From Candidatus Omnitrophota bacterium (GTDB lineage: Bacteria > Omnitrophota > Gorgyraeia > JABMRG01): a stretch of DNA of 14,923 nucleotides. The first letter of the stretch is position 1. Each line of letters begins with the position of its first letter. Under the pieces are notes generated by a model that was not told the origin of the DNA, did not search any database, and saw only the letters and a program-made list of their open reading frames with translations. The translations under genes were made by a program, and so were the position numbers. The DNA lies in contig JABMRG010000075.1 of NCBI GenBank assembly GCA_013202935.1, positions 1-14,923 on the forward strand. The letters run 5' to 3'. Below are positions 5,915 to 14,286 of this stretch, piece by piece.

Positions 5915-7372
5915 TTAATGTGCTCCTATTCCAAATATTACCACTGGTATAGTCTGCATCAGAATCTTAAAATCCAGCCATAAAGACCAGCTGTCAACAT
6001 ACTGCAGGTCAAGTTTCATCCACTCGCTAAAATCTGCGATCTTATTTCTTCCACTTACTTGCCAGAGACATGTAATACCCGGCCTCATAGATAAGCGCCT
6101 TCTCTGCCAGTGCTCATATTGGAGTACTTCTTTGTAGACAGCGGGTCTTGGGCCTACAAGGCTCATCTCACCCCTAAATACATTGAGCAGCTGCGGTAAC
6201 TCATCGATACTGAACTTTCTAAGGAATTTTCCAAGTCCGGTTATGCGCGGGTCATCTTTCATCTTAAAGACCGGCCCATTCATCATGTTAAGGCTTTCCA
6301 ATTTAGCCCTGCGCCTCTGAGCATCGGCTTGCATTGTCCGGAATTTAAACAATACAAACTTTCTTCCATTGAGTCCGATTCTCTTCTGTAGAAACAGGGC
6401 TGGCCCCTTCGAAGTAAGTCTTATCAGTAGGGCAACTGCCAGTAAGGGTATACTTAATAAGATAATGCCCAAACCTGAAATAAATAGGTCTATTAGCCTT
6501 TTCATAAAGAGCTGCCACTGATGAGATGGTGCTGTCTCAAATGTAATAAATGGTATATTATCAAGTTCCGTCTGTCGTGCCCTTGCAATCTTTAGGTCAA
6601 AGAGGTCCAGCGCCACAGTTGCCTTGACACCAAGGGTTTCGCATTCATAGACAGCTTTCTCTATATAATTTAGCCGTGAGCGGGGAACCATAAAGACAAC
6701 CTCATCTGCAGAGAGCCTCCCTATTATATTAGCTATTTCACCCAAATTACCTACTACTTCAATACCCTCTAGCTCTTTTTTGGTGTAGCTGCCCGCATCA
6801 TCTACTATGCCCAGTATATATAAGCCCCATTCTTTATGAGCTTTTATTCTTCTTATAAACTTTATAGTGCGCCGGCCTGTGCCTACGATGAGAAACCTTC
6901 TATAATTATAACCCTTTTTACGCAGATGATGTATGATCGAATAGAGTATTGTCTTCTCTAGTATAAGCAGGGCTGAACTTATCAGCATAAAAAATACAAA
7001 AAGAAACCTGCTCACAAACTTAAACTTCATGAAAAATACCACTGCGCTAAAAGCCACAGCTGCAAAAAATGCCGACCGGATTACTATGCTTGTAATTTCT
7101 AGAACCGATTTTGTTCGCATGGATTTATACATACCGCTAAGATAGAGCATGATACACCAGACTAGGGCTCCTGTTAATATAACTAACGTATACTCGCTCA
7201 AGGAACCTGTGACTTTCTTTGCTACTACTTCTACAGAAGGTAAAAGGTCAAACTTATAAAAATAGTGGAAGGATTTTCTGAAAAAGAAGGATATGCCAAA
7301 GGCTATAATTACTACAATCGCATCCAGTATTATAGTTGCCTCTCTTAAGAACTTTTCTCTCTCTTTTAGCAT
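5915..7372 (-). CDS. Undecaprenyl-phosphate sugar-1-phosphate transferase (WbaP-type polyprenyl glycosylphosphotransferase)
   Basis: This enzyme starts glycan assembly by moving a sugar-1-phosphate, usually glucose or galactose, from a nucleotide sugar to undecaprenyl phosphate at the inner membrane. At 485 residues it has the full WbaP layout: four or five N-terminal TM helices (to about 145), a Rossmann-like CoA_binding_3 region (about 155-275, beginning FLIVGTGRRTIKFIRRI), a re-entrant helix (about 290-320) and a catalytic bacterial-transferase domain. Catalytic hallmarks are KFRTMQADA, DDPRITGLGKFLR, the Asp-Glu pair D390-E391 in SIDELPQLLNV, MSLVGPRP and RPGITCLWQVSGR. The exact sugar cannot be read from sequence. 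ATG at 7372 lies 4 nt after the ligase stop with AAGGA 8 nt upstream. It is unusual, though not unknown, for the initiating enzyme to sit this far downstream in its operon. Confidence 0.95.
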   Translation of the reverse strand: MLKEREKFLREATIILDAIVVIIAFGISFFFRKSFHYFYKFDLLPSVEVVAKKVTGSLSEYTLVILTGALVWCIMLYLSGMYKSMRTKSVLEITSIVIRSAFFAAVAFSAVVFFMKFKFVSRFLFVFFMLISSALLILEKTILYSIIHHLRKKGYNYRRFLIVGTGRRTIKFIRRIKAHKEWGLYILGIVDDAGSYTKKELEGIEVVGNLGEIANIIGRLSADEVVFMVPRSRLNYIEKAVYECETLGVKATVALDLFDLKIARARQTELDNIPFITFETAPSHQWQLFMKRLIDLFISGLGIILLSIPLLAVALLIRLTSKGPALFLQKRIGLNGRKFVLFKFRTMQADAQRRRAKLESLNMMNGPVFKMKDDPRITGLGKFLRKFSIDELPQLLNVFRGEMSLVGPRPAVYKEVLQYEHWQRRRLSMRPGITCLWQVSGRNKIADFSEWMKLDLQYVDSWSLWLDFKILMQTIPVVIFGIGAH

Positions 7373-7376
7373 CCTC

Positions 7377-8594
7377 TTAATCCTTTATCCGGCTCTTGCA
7401 ATACATAATATAACTCAAGGTTACTATAAATAATAGCATATTTGCAGGTATATGAAAATTAAAATCTACCAATCCATGCAGAATTAAACTCAAGGCCCCT
7501 ATGGTACAGCCAAAGGCAACCGGATTACTACTAACCCTTATACCGCTTGATATTATTGAGACAAATATCCAGAGGATTAGCGGTATAGAGAGTATGCCCA
7601 TCTCGGCAGCCATATGCAGGTATTCGTTATGCGCATAAACAGCCCTGCGGTTAAGCCTCTCCGGACGATAACGATAAAAACCATTGTCAAAATTTCCTAT
7701 GCCAAACCCGACCAATGGCCTCTCTCTTATCATCTCGAGGCTACCCTGCCATATCTTTAGGCGCGTAGCAAAAGAATTCTCTCTTACTCTGCTTTCCTCA
7801 GATAATGTATTTATCCTATCTATCATAATTGCCCTGCTAAAATAGATAAGCGATATTGCTATAACTATCAGAATTGCTATGGTAACTATACCTTTTCTGA
7901 GGTCAGGCTTATTTCGTAATGCAAGCATACTAACCGTAATAATGGAAAGGCTCAAAGCAAACCATGCTCCCCTCGACTGGGTAAGGATAAAGGCTGCCGC
8001 CATAATAATTAGAGCCGTAATAAAAAGGAGGCTGAGGTCTTTGCCATAAAAGTGTTTCTTTATAATACATCCTACAGTCAAGGGTATCACTAATGCCAGA
8101 TATCCAGCAAAATGGCTGTGGTTTACATATGATGCTGCAAGAAAGTTATACGGATACCACCATGCGTGGCCAAGGAAGCCAAAATATTGAAGCAACCCAT
8201 AGACAGAAAGGGATGTTCCGATGAAGACGGCAGTAAATAGTAACTTTCTAAACATATTCTCATCGAAATTATTTATAAGTAGATAATATATGCCTATGTA
8301 AGCAAAGAGTCTTAAAAGTGCAAGCAGGCTATCATGCTTGTAGCAAGATAGTATAAAGGAGACAACCGCTAAAAAGGAGAATATAATAACAGCTTTATCT
8401 AATTTTGTTTTGGTAAGTGGAGAAACAGCAGGACTGTTGGTTCTCCTAAAAAACCATAAGAATATTGCAAGATATGAAGCTGAGAGCATAATAGAAAGCG
8501 CCCATATTCTGGTTGTGCCTCTTGCAAGCGGTGTAAAGATAAGCAACCCGCACATAATGCACAATAAAGTATTGTTATATGCTCTATTCGTCAT
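7377..8594 (-). CDS. O-antigen ligase/polymerase family membrane protein (Wzy_C)
   Basis: A 405-residue multi-pass inner-membrane protein of the WaaL/Wzy/PglL superfamily, which transfer lipid-linked glycans to an acceptor (lipid A core, protein or another glycan) in the periplasm. Hallmarks are YVNHSHFAGYLA (156-167), LTQSRGAW (204-211), a periplasmic loop with WQGSLEMIRERPLVGFGIGN (282-301) and YAHNEYLH (320-327), where H322 is the conserved histidine of the ligases. Which acceptor is used cannot be decided. The gene overlaps the TPR-CBM gene by 11 bp, so the two are probably translated together and may work together. A second, longer Wzy-like protein is encoded upstream, so this copy is more likely a ligase or a second polymerase. 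Confidence 0.9.
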   Translation of the reverse strand: MTNRAYNNTLLCIMCGLLIFTPLARGTTRIWALSIMLSASYLAIFLWFFRRTNSPAVSPLTKTKLDKAVIIFSFLAVVSFILSCYKHDSLLALLRLFAYIGIYYLLINNFDENMFRKLLFTAVFIGTSLSVYGLLQYFGFLGHAWWYPYNFLAASYVNHSHFAGYLALVIPLTVGCIIKKHFYGKDLSLLFITALIIMAAAFILTQSRGAWFALSLSIITVSMLALRNKPDLRKGIVTIAILIVIAISLIYFSRAIMIDRINTLSEESRVRENSFATRLKIWQGSLEMIRERPLVGFGIGNFDNGFYRYRPERLNRRAVYAHNEYLHMAAEMGILSIPLILWIFVSIISSGIRVSSNPVAFGCTIGALSLILHGLVDFNFHIPANMLLFIVTLSYIMYCKSRIKD

Positions 8595-9756
8595 CTTTTC
8601 TTACCGATATACTACCAACATGCAGATTCCTATCTTCTCCCCTCGATCTGTTCAGGCCATCGTTGGCAAAGGTTATGCTTACTATGCTTATGCCGCCTTC
8701 TGATTCAACGGGAAAATAATAGTCTTTTGATTCAAGGCTGTCAATAAAGGCCTCACCTATATTCTTTCCATCCAGTTCCACTATCATAAAGGGAAAGATA
8801 TTATCAGCCATGGCCCCTTTTGCCCTGATTACAATTACGGATTCTCCTTCTGTCAGATTAAGCGCAGTCTGCATAGTCCCTGACCAGTACATATTGCCGT
8901 CTGTGTAAGTATGTTTTCCATTAAATGATTTCCCCATCCATCCTTTAATACGGCCTTCTCTGGCAAGGCTCTTTAACTCTTCGATAGCCTTTGTATGCTC
9001 ATCCTTCTCTCTTCTGTAATCCTCTGGTTCCTCTTTTTGCCTATAATAGTTAACCTTTTCAAGCTGCTTCCTATGATATTGCCATAGGTTATTTCTTCTT
9101 ATAAAATTGTATAGTGCCTTATGGCCTTTGAGCGTATCTGGCGTTATCTCTTGTAAAATCTCTAAATCACGTGTCTCTTTCCATAATCTCGCATAGATAA
9201 TCTCTATATGCCACCATTGGCGCCTGAGACAATATTTCAGCCTCTCCAAAAAGAATTCTTTCTGGTGCTGATCCAGGCTAGGCCATACTCTTATTCCTGC
9301 AGAACCGATAGCATACGATATATCTGCCCTATGCGGGTCATTCATCCATGCATTCTGAAAATCAGCCATAAAGCCTTCGCCCTCTTTTGATCGATAGCGC
9401 CTGTATATCGCAAGCTTGAGGAGGCCCCTGCCAAGATAATGCTCTGCTTTCAACGGATTAAGTTTTATAGCACGGTCATATAAGGTATCTGCCTTTTTAA
9501 AATATTTTATTGTATCTTCTTTGCTGTAAACCCCAAATCGGTACAAGGCATCTGCAAAACCTCCTATATAGCGGCTGCTAAAAGGGTCCATTTGCATTGT
9601 GCGATTATAATGGCCTTCTGCAGATAGAAAATCACCCTTTAACGCCAGGCCTTCTGCGTTATTAAACTCGATCTCTGCAAAGAGACGCAGCCCTATCGCT
9701 GCCTGTATGGCAATGAGTGCGGATATGAGCAGTGTTTTTATAAAAATATTTTTCAT
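8584..9756 (-). CDS. Membrane-anchored TPR protein with C-terminal CBM60-like carbohydrate-binding domain
   Basis: A 390-residue protein. An N-terminal TM anchor (about 5-26) would leave the rest in the periplasm. TPR-like helices follow (about 31-135: NAEGLALKGDFLSAEGHYNRTMQMDP, YDRAIKLNPLKAEHYLGRG). A helical middle part with a charged linker (about 160-270) leads to a beta-rich C-terminal domain (about 285-386). That domain carries VIVIRAKG, PFMIVELDGKNIG, ITFANDG (361-367) and GEDRNLHV (373-380), the pattern of calcium-dependent CBM36/CBM60-type xylan-binding modules as I know them; this is recognised by eye. The start is ATG 9756, overlapping the upstream stop as ATGA; a longer in-frame start at 9771 is less likely because it breaks this coupling. 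It overlaps the ligase gene by 11 bp. A role in holding the growing glycan near the ligase is inferred. Confidence 0.82.
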   Translation of the reverse strand: MKNIFIKTLLISALIAIQAAIGLRLFAEIEFNNAEGLALKGDFLSAEGHYNRTMQMDPFSSRYIGGFADALYRFGVYSKEDTIKYFKKADTLYDRAIKLNPLKAEHYLGRGLLKLAIYRRYRSKEGEGFMADFQNAWMNDPHRADISYAIGSAGIRVWPSLDQHQKEFFLERLKYCLRRQWWHIEIIYARLWKETRDLEILQEITPDTLKGHKALYNFIRRNNLWQYHRKQLEKVNYYRQKEEPEDYRREKDEHTKAIEELKSLAREGRIKGWMGKSFNGKHTYTDGNMYWSGTMQTALNLTEGESVIVIRAKGAMADNIFPFMIVELDGKNIGEAFIDSLESKDYYFPVESEGGISIVSITFANDGLNRSRGEDRNLHVGSISVRKDDE

Positions 9757-10244
9757 ATTATACCAGCACATATATTTTTTAAATAAGCTATCAGCTTATC
9801 TTTCTCTTCTCTATTATAGGTTTTCAGTCCTGATATAAGCAAGTTGTGGTTGTTTATTTTATCGATTAGTGCTTCTTCGTCATATGCAACGATCACCTTA
9901 TTCGTTGTTTCTATTCTTTTCGCAAACTCCAGCTGATGGTCATCGACATGCTCCCCGAGTTTAAAACGGCGTGGGAATACAATAGGTATCTTGCCCAGGG
10001 ACAGAGATAAGATAACAGAGCCAACACCCGCATGAGAGACTACTATATCTGCTTCCTTCATATGCTGGCTCATCTCATTAAATCCGATAAACTCCTTATA
10101 TGGAAAATGCTTAGGCCTATATCTACAGCTTCCTGTCTGAGCAAATACTTTATCTGTCAGTCTCTCTTCAGCTACAGCTTTGTCTATGCACTCTATGAGC
10201 CTGTCGAGTTGAAAATTTTCTGTTCCTACAGTCAAGAATATCAT
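9753..10244 (-). CDS. pssE: Alg13-like glycosyltransferase subunit (PssE/Cps14G type)
   Basis: This 163-residue protein is the C-terminal, nucleotide-sugar-binding half of a split GT-B glycosyltransferase (GT28 C-terminal domain). It works with the Alg14-like membrane partner encoded just upstream. It begins MIFLTVGTENFQLDRLI, with the diagnostic FLTVGT start, and has ADIVVSHAGVGSVILSLSLGKIPIVFPR (65-92) followed by GEHVDDHQLEFAKR, the family's sugar-nucleotide site. In streptococci and rhizobia such pairs add galactose or glucuronate to the first, lipid-linked sugar. The sugar here is unknown. The start is ATG 10244, overlapping the partner's stop as ATGA, with AGGT a few bases upstream. An in-frame extension to 10298 is rejected because it would add residues before the conserved N-terminal strand. 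Confidence 0.92.
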   Translation of the reverse strand: MIFLTVGTENFQLDRLIECIDKAVAEERLTDKVFAQTGSCRYRPKHFPYKEFIGFNEMSQHMKEADIVVSHAGVGSVILSLSLGKIPIVFPRRFKLGEHVDDHQLEFAKRIETTNKVIVAYDEEALIDKINNHNLLISGLKTYNREEKDKLIAYLKNICAGII

Positions 10245-10690
10245 ATTACCTGCCCTGTAAATTTGGCTCTTTTGTATCTTTTTTCCAATTCTGGCCACTG
10301 AACAAGAAAATGGTCTGTAAAGGGGTATACCATCTTGCCTGAAAGTGAAATATCCTTCGATCTGGTTATCGATTCAATATATAGAGTCTTTATCCTGAAG
10401 AGTTTTGCGATATATACAAAAGGTACTACTACTCCTGCACCTGTGGATACAATCATGTCGGGTTTTTGGGATTTGAGAATCCGGAAGGCCAATATGAGAT
10501 TCCTTAAGAAATTTATGATATTTCTGTTTGTGGGTGAATATGCATAAAATACATTTTCGTTTTTCAGCAGGGATGAAGTATCCTTTGCATCAAACGTAAC
10601 CCAGAAATGCTCTCTCTTCTCTAAAAATTCCTTTAAGGAATAGAGCTGTAAAAAATGGCCCCCAGATGAACAGATCAAGCCTATCTTCAT
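10241..10690 (-). CDS. pssD: Alg14-like membrane-anchoring glycosyltransferase subunit (PssD/Cps14F type)
   Basis: This 149-residue protein is the partner of the Alg13-like subunit. It supplies the N-terminal GT-B half and brings the enzyme to the membrane where the lipid-linked acceptor lies. Family motifs are KIGLICSSGGHFLQL (2-16), VSTGAGVVVPFVYIAK (81-96), LYIESITRSKDISLSGKM (103-120) and a C-terminal VQWPELEKRYKRAKFTG. The hydrophobic stretch with IVSTGAGVVVPFVYIAKLF may be the membrane contact. The start is ATG 10690, two nt after the GT4 stop codon, with AGGAGG 13 nt upstream. The in-frame start at 10720 would place ten unconserved residues before the first beta strand. The 4-bp overlap with the partner gene fits a 1:1 heterodimer. 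Confidence 0.92.
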   Translation of the reverse strand: MKIGLICSSGGHFLQLYSLKEFLEKREHFWVTFDAKDTSSLLKNENVFYAYSPTNRNIINFLRNLILAFRILKSQKPDMIVSTGAGVVVPFVYIAKLFRIKTLYIESITRSKDISLSGKMVYPFTDHFLVQWPELEKRYKRAKFTGQVI

Positions 10691-10691
10691 C

Positions 10692-11894
10692 CTATCCTTG
10701 TAACCTCCTGATAATGTCATAAACGGGTTGTAAAATCTTTTCTGGTGTATACTCCGTTATGCAGGATATGCATTTATCTCTTGTATAGATACTAGGGTTT
10801 CTCAATACTTTATCCACAGCGCTTGCCAGTTCTTGAGCACAAAAATCTCGTACTACCTCTCCTGAAAAATTATTTCTTATAATTCTTCCAGCCTCCCCTA
10901 CATCTGTTGATACTACCGGCAACCCAGAACTGAGAGCTTCAAAAAGCGTCCTGGGGCCGCCCTCAAAGTTACTCGTTATAAGCAGCAGATCTGAGGCCCT
11001 GTAGAAATTGGCCAGGTCATTTTGGGCCATCTCTTTTAGAAAGAAAACCTTATCACTTAATCTATTCTTAGCTACATATTTTAGCAAATCCTGTTTTAAG
11101 TTACCCCCTCCTATAATGATAAGGCAAACCCCTGTATCTTTCTTACAGTATTCCATAAAGGTATCTATGAGCCTGAAAGGGGCCTTCACTTCCTGTAATC
11201 TGCCTACAGAAAGTATCCATTTCTGGTCTACTGGCAAGGCCTTATCTGTTTTTGAAATTCCCTTTTTTGCATCTGCTTTATCTGTATCTATGGGATGGAA
11301 TATATAAGGGTCTGTCCATACAGAAAGGTATAAGAGCTTATCCTTCTTATCAGGGTAGTGCTCAAGATAATATACCAGGGTTCTTCTGCTGGAAGTACAT
11401 ATATAATCAGCATAGCTAAATATATATTTTTCGAGGGCAAAGTAAAGGTTAGGCAGCCTATTCCATCCGGTTTCGCTCTCTCTCTTTAGGATCTGCCTTG
11501 TGATATCACTGTGGTTAAATAGTATCTTGTGTGCCTTTGTCTTCTTGAACAAGAGAGCCGGTTCTACGCGGTTGAATATTAGGGTCCTACCTCCTAAATT
11601 AAGCCGTGAAAATGCCAACGCGAACATAAAACGTAGTGATAGAGGAATAAACTTTCTTCTGTTGATATCCTTTTCAAAAAAGAGATAGAAGACTTTGAGA
11701 TTCTTATTCTTTAACTTCAGATTATGCCATCTCCGCACAGGCCTCTTCTCACCATCACTGCTCACTCCCACAAACTCGATATCAAAATCATCGGGGGAAT
11801 GTTCTATAAACCCCTTTATGAATGTCTCTATCCCGCCTATCTTTGCGCCCAGCGGATCCGTAGGATATACAAATGTTATTTTCAAATTATTCAT
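10692..11894 (-). CDS. Glycosyltransferase family 4 (GT-B fold)
   Basis: A 400-residue cytoplasmic or peripheral retaining glycosyltransferase that adds one sugar of the repeat unit. The N-terminal acceptor domain starts KITFVYPTDPLGAKIGGIETF, with the glycine-rich loop near residue 20. The C-terminal donor domain runs WILSVGRLQEVKAPFRLIDTF (226-246), LIIIGGGN (258-265), FYRASDLLLITSNFEGGPRTLFEA, then LPVVSTDVGEAGRII. The GT4 E-x7-E motif is E311...E319. Donor and linkage cannot be read from sequence. The ATG at 11894 starts two nt after the upstream TGA. No real Shine-Dalgarno is visible, so translation probably depends on coupling to the polymerase gene. Confidence 0.94.
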   Translation of the reverse strand: MNNLKITFVYPTDPLGAKIGGIETFIKGFIEHSPDDFDIEFVGVSSDGEKRPVRRWHNLKLKNKNLKVFYLFFEKDINRRKFIPLSLRFMFALAFSRLNLGGRTLIFNRVEPALLFKKTKAHKILFNHSDITRQILKRESETGWNRLPNLYFALEKYIFSYADYICTSSRRTLVYYLEHYPDKKDKLLYLSVWTDPYIFHPIDTDKADAKKGISKTDKALPVDQKWILSVGRLQEVKAPFRLIDTFMEYCKKDTGVCLIIIGGGNLKQDLLKYVAKNRLSDKVFFLKEMAQNDLANFYRASDLLLITSNFEGGPRTLFEALSSGLPVVSTDVGEAGRIIRNNFSGEVVRDFCAQELASAVDKVLRNPSIYTRDKCISCITEYTPEKILQPVYDIIRRLQG

Positions 11895-11896
11895 TC

Positions 11897-13384
11897 TCAG
11901 TCATTTTCAGCCAGTTTGTTCGTGCCCACTACCATACCAATAAACAGAAAATATATGCCCCCGGCCTGTGGCCCGAATGTATTCTCTTGGAATAATGAGA
12001 CCATAAATATTCCCAGCATAATCGCTGCAGCAAAAAGATTATTCTTCGCTAGGTATTTATCGCCTCTGTTTAAAAATAAACGGTAACTTTTTAAAAGATA
12101 TCTTACCATAAAAATAAAGAATAATATATAGAGCAGCATACCGATAATACCCATTTGATGGCCGATTGTGCCGACCATGCTCTCTGCCCCAGTCATAGTT
12201 ATTCTCTTCTCTATGATAGAGACCTCAAAGATACTACCCCAGTTACCTCCTGTCCCAAGGCCCCTGCCCAATGGATAGTTGAATAAATTAATCGGCAGTG
12301 AGGACAAGCCCTGCATATGCGCTGCTGCCGAACCCCTAAATTTTCCAACGTAGAAATTTATAAAAGTCACGAACAGGGGCAGCAATATAACCGCCCTCTT
12401 AATGTCCATTCTCTTTCTGAATAATGTATATGCGGCTATCATAACAACTAACGTGACTGACGCAACAAGCATTCCACCCTTGCCAAGCGTAAGAAAGAGC
12501 GTTGCCCCAGCGACTACCATCATAAAGATGTTTCTTGCCACCAGTGCGGCTATCGTGGTAAATGCAAAAAAGTATGCGGCATTAACAGGTTCTGCAAATG
12601 TAGAGGCAAGCCTTCTGGTCCACACACCAAAAAAATCTGTCATAAATACACTGGGGAGTAGGCCCTCTTCTATCCCCCTGCCCTTTGCCTCTGTTACTTT
12701 TAGCACGTTTAGGGTATCGAGCCAAAAAGACTCTGGCAATATGAATCGCTCTATGAAACCAAATACACAAATAACAAAGGAGAATATAAAAAGAAACCTA
12801 AAGAAATCTTTAAGAGACCCTTTCCCCTTAACAGAGAGTTTGCCCAGTATATATATGAAAAAAAAGAGAGTGAAATTCCTGAGATAGCCAAACTTAGCAA
12901 ATAACGGCGCTTTGCCTTTAAAAAAATAGGCCCCTGCGCATATTATGAAGAGAATGGCTATCTTTTCAAATGGGAGCATCTGTGACACATTAAAGAAGCT
13001 TCTTCGCGCAGCGGCGTCAAAGAAAAGTATAGCAATGCAGGCTACTAAAACATATACGCTTGTGAATGATATTAGAAGCCTGATACTATTTATAGGCATA
13101 CCGGGGGATAAATGGATAGCAAGTCCTATAAATATGTTCTGGAGGGTGATAATAAAAACAAATAATTTCGGCAGTGTTTCAGGGGTATCAAATACAAAAC
13201 GCTGCGTCAATGCGATTATCAGTATCTGAAATATCGAGTATATATACAGTATATTTATTCCGGATATACCGTAACCAACACCCAGATAAATAGGCGTGAT
13301 TAATATAAAGCAGATAAGAACAGGGACAAAGCTGTTGATATTCGCATGAAAGCTATCAATATAAGAACTGGCTCGGTTATACAT
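11897..13384 (-). CDS. Wzy-type O-antigen/capsule polymerase
   Basis: A 495-residue polytopic inner-membrane protein with about 10-12 hydrophobic helices. It is expected to polymerise flipped repeat units on the periplasmic face. Features shared with Wzy-type proteins are RRLASTFAEPVNAAYFF (257-273), the short LTLGKGGM loop (299-305), a large periplasmic loop (about 345-395) with FNYPLGRGLGTGGNWG (368-383), and AESMVGTIGHQMGIIGMLLYIL (400-421). Wzy sequences are highly variable, so the call rests on topology, these motifs and the position between glycosyltransferases. ATG at 13384 lies 11 nt after the GT2 stop; the ribosome site is weak. The protein is longer than the second member of this superfamily at 7377-8594 and not obviously its duplicate. 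Confidence 0.88.
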   Translation of the reverse strand: MYNRASSYIDSFHANINSFVPVLICFILITPIYLGVGYGISGINILYIYSIFQILIIALTQRFVFDTPETLPKLFVFIITLQNIFIGLAIHLSPGMPINSIRLLISFTSVYVLVACIAILFFDAAARRSFFNVSQMLPFEKIAILFIICAGAYFFKGKAPLFAKFGYLRNFTLFFFIYILGKLSVKGKGSLKDFFRFLFIFSFVICVFGFIERFILPESFWLDTLNVLKVTEAKGRGIEEGLLPSVFMTDFFGVWTRRLASTFAEPVNAAYFFAFTTIAALVARNIFMMVVAGATLFLTLGKGGMLVASVTLVVMIAAYTLFRKRMDIKRAVILLPLFVTFINFYVGKFRGSAAAHMQGLSSLPINLFNYPLGRGLGTGGNWGSIFEVSIIEKRITMTGAESMVGTIGHQMGIIGMLLYILFFIFMVRYLLKSYRLFLNRGDKYLAKNNLFAAAIMLGIFMVSLFQENTFGPQAGGIYFLFIGMVVGTNKLAEND

Positions 13385-13395
13385 CTTGTATAAGC

Positions 13396-14286
13396 TTATC
13401 TTCTCCTATAATAAGGCGAAAAAACAGCTAATATTCTCTTTAGAATATAGCGAAGCCTCCACATATAAAAATTGATCAGCGCAGGCGGCAGAAATGTCAG
13501 GAGATAATAAAAAAAGTGACGCGGACTTTTAGCAGCTTTCTTTAAAAGCGCCCTTGCCTTATCCTGTTCATTCTGCTGTATAAGCAGAGAAGAAAAGAAG
13601 CGGATCTTTCTCTCCTTGGCAAACTCAAGGCTGTACTCCTTGCCCATCTTATCACAAAATTTACTATGAGTTATATTATCCAGCCCCCACCTGTATTTTA
13701 AAAGGGGCTCTTTTAGTATATGGAGACTTTTCATTTTACGAAAGAGCCGCGTATCTGTTCCGTACTTATACCTCTCATCATAGCATCCATATTCAAAAAA
13801 CTTACTCTTCCTGTACATGACGGATGAGTGGCTTATTAGATTGTCATAAGCAAGCATCCTTTTTACTACATTATCCTCAGGTAGCTTCTTCTCTAATATG
13901 ATATTCGAATGCTCATCTATGATATATACCCAGGATGCCACCAGTTCTATTTCAGGGTTGGCCTTTAAATAGTCAAACTCCTTCTCTAACCGTTCCGGCA
14001 AAGAAACATCATCCCCATCCTGTCTGGCTATATACTCAGAGCGGCTCAATCTGATAGCGTGGTTTGACGATCCTGCAACCCCCATGTTCGGATGGCTGAT
14101 AAGCCTTATACGGTTATCTTTTTGGCTATACTCCTTCAGGATTCCTGCGGTGCCATCGGTCGAGCCATCATCTGCGATAATAAATTCAAAATCCTCAAAG
14201 GCCTGGTTTAGAATGGACTCGATCGACTCATGAAGATATTGCTCGTTGTTATAAACTGACATTATAACGCTGACTTTAGGATTCAT
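13396..14286 (-). CDS. Glycosyltransferase family 2 (GT-A fold)
   Basis: A 296-residue inverting glycosyltransferase. The nucleotide-binding start VSVIMSVYNNEQYLHESIESIL and the acidic pair in IIADDGSTDGT (37-47) are classical. The metal-binding DXD is D90-G-D92 in ARQDGDD, followed by LPERLEKEFDYL. The later region (HSSVMYRKSKFFEYGCYDERYKYGTDTRLFRKM) fits the acceptor side of this family. The C terminus, from about 245, is hydrophobic and basic and may lie on the membrane. The sugar is unknown. The gene overlaps the flippase by 11 bp, and ATG 14286 has AGGAG about 5 nt upstream. Confidence 0.94.
   Translation of the reverse strand: MNPKVSVIMSVYNNEQYLHESIESILNQAFEDFEFIIADDGSTDGTAGILKEYSQKDNRIRLISHPNMGVAGSSNHAIRLSRSEYIARQDGDDVSLPERLEKEFDYLKANPEIELVASWVYIIDEHSNIILEKKLPEDNVVKRMLAYDNLISHSSVMYRKSKFFEYGCYDERYKYGTDTRLFRKMKSLHILKEPLLKYRWGLDNITHSKFCDKMGKEYSLEFAKERKIRFFSSLLIQQNEQDKARALLKKAAKSPRHFFYYLLTFLPPALINFYMWRLRYILKRILAVFSPYYRRR

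Noticed and set aside
9757..9771. Upstream in-frame start of the TPR-CBM protein
   Set aside because: It adds only MCWYN before a standard membrane-anchor start, while ATG 9756 forms an ATGA overlap like those of neighbouring genes.
10245..10298. Upstream in-frame start extending the PssE-like protein by 18 residues
   Set aside because: The added residues are basic and unconserved. The ATG at 10244 overlaps the partner's stop as ATGA and yields the canonical FLTVGT N terminus.
10691..10720. Upstream in-frame start extending the PssD-like protein by ten residues
   Set aside because: The family begins directly at the first beta strand (KIGLICSSGGH). The ATG at 10690 follows the GT4 stop by one base and has AGGAGG upstream.
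12402..12887. Plus-strand open frame of 161 codons
   Set aside because: It lies wholly inside the Wzy-type polymerase gene on the other strand, has low-complexity hydrophilic composition and no recognisable motif or ribosome site. All supported genes here are on the minus strand.
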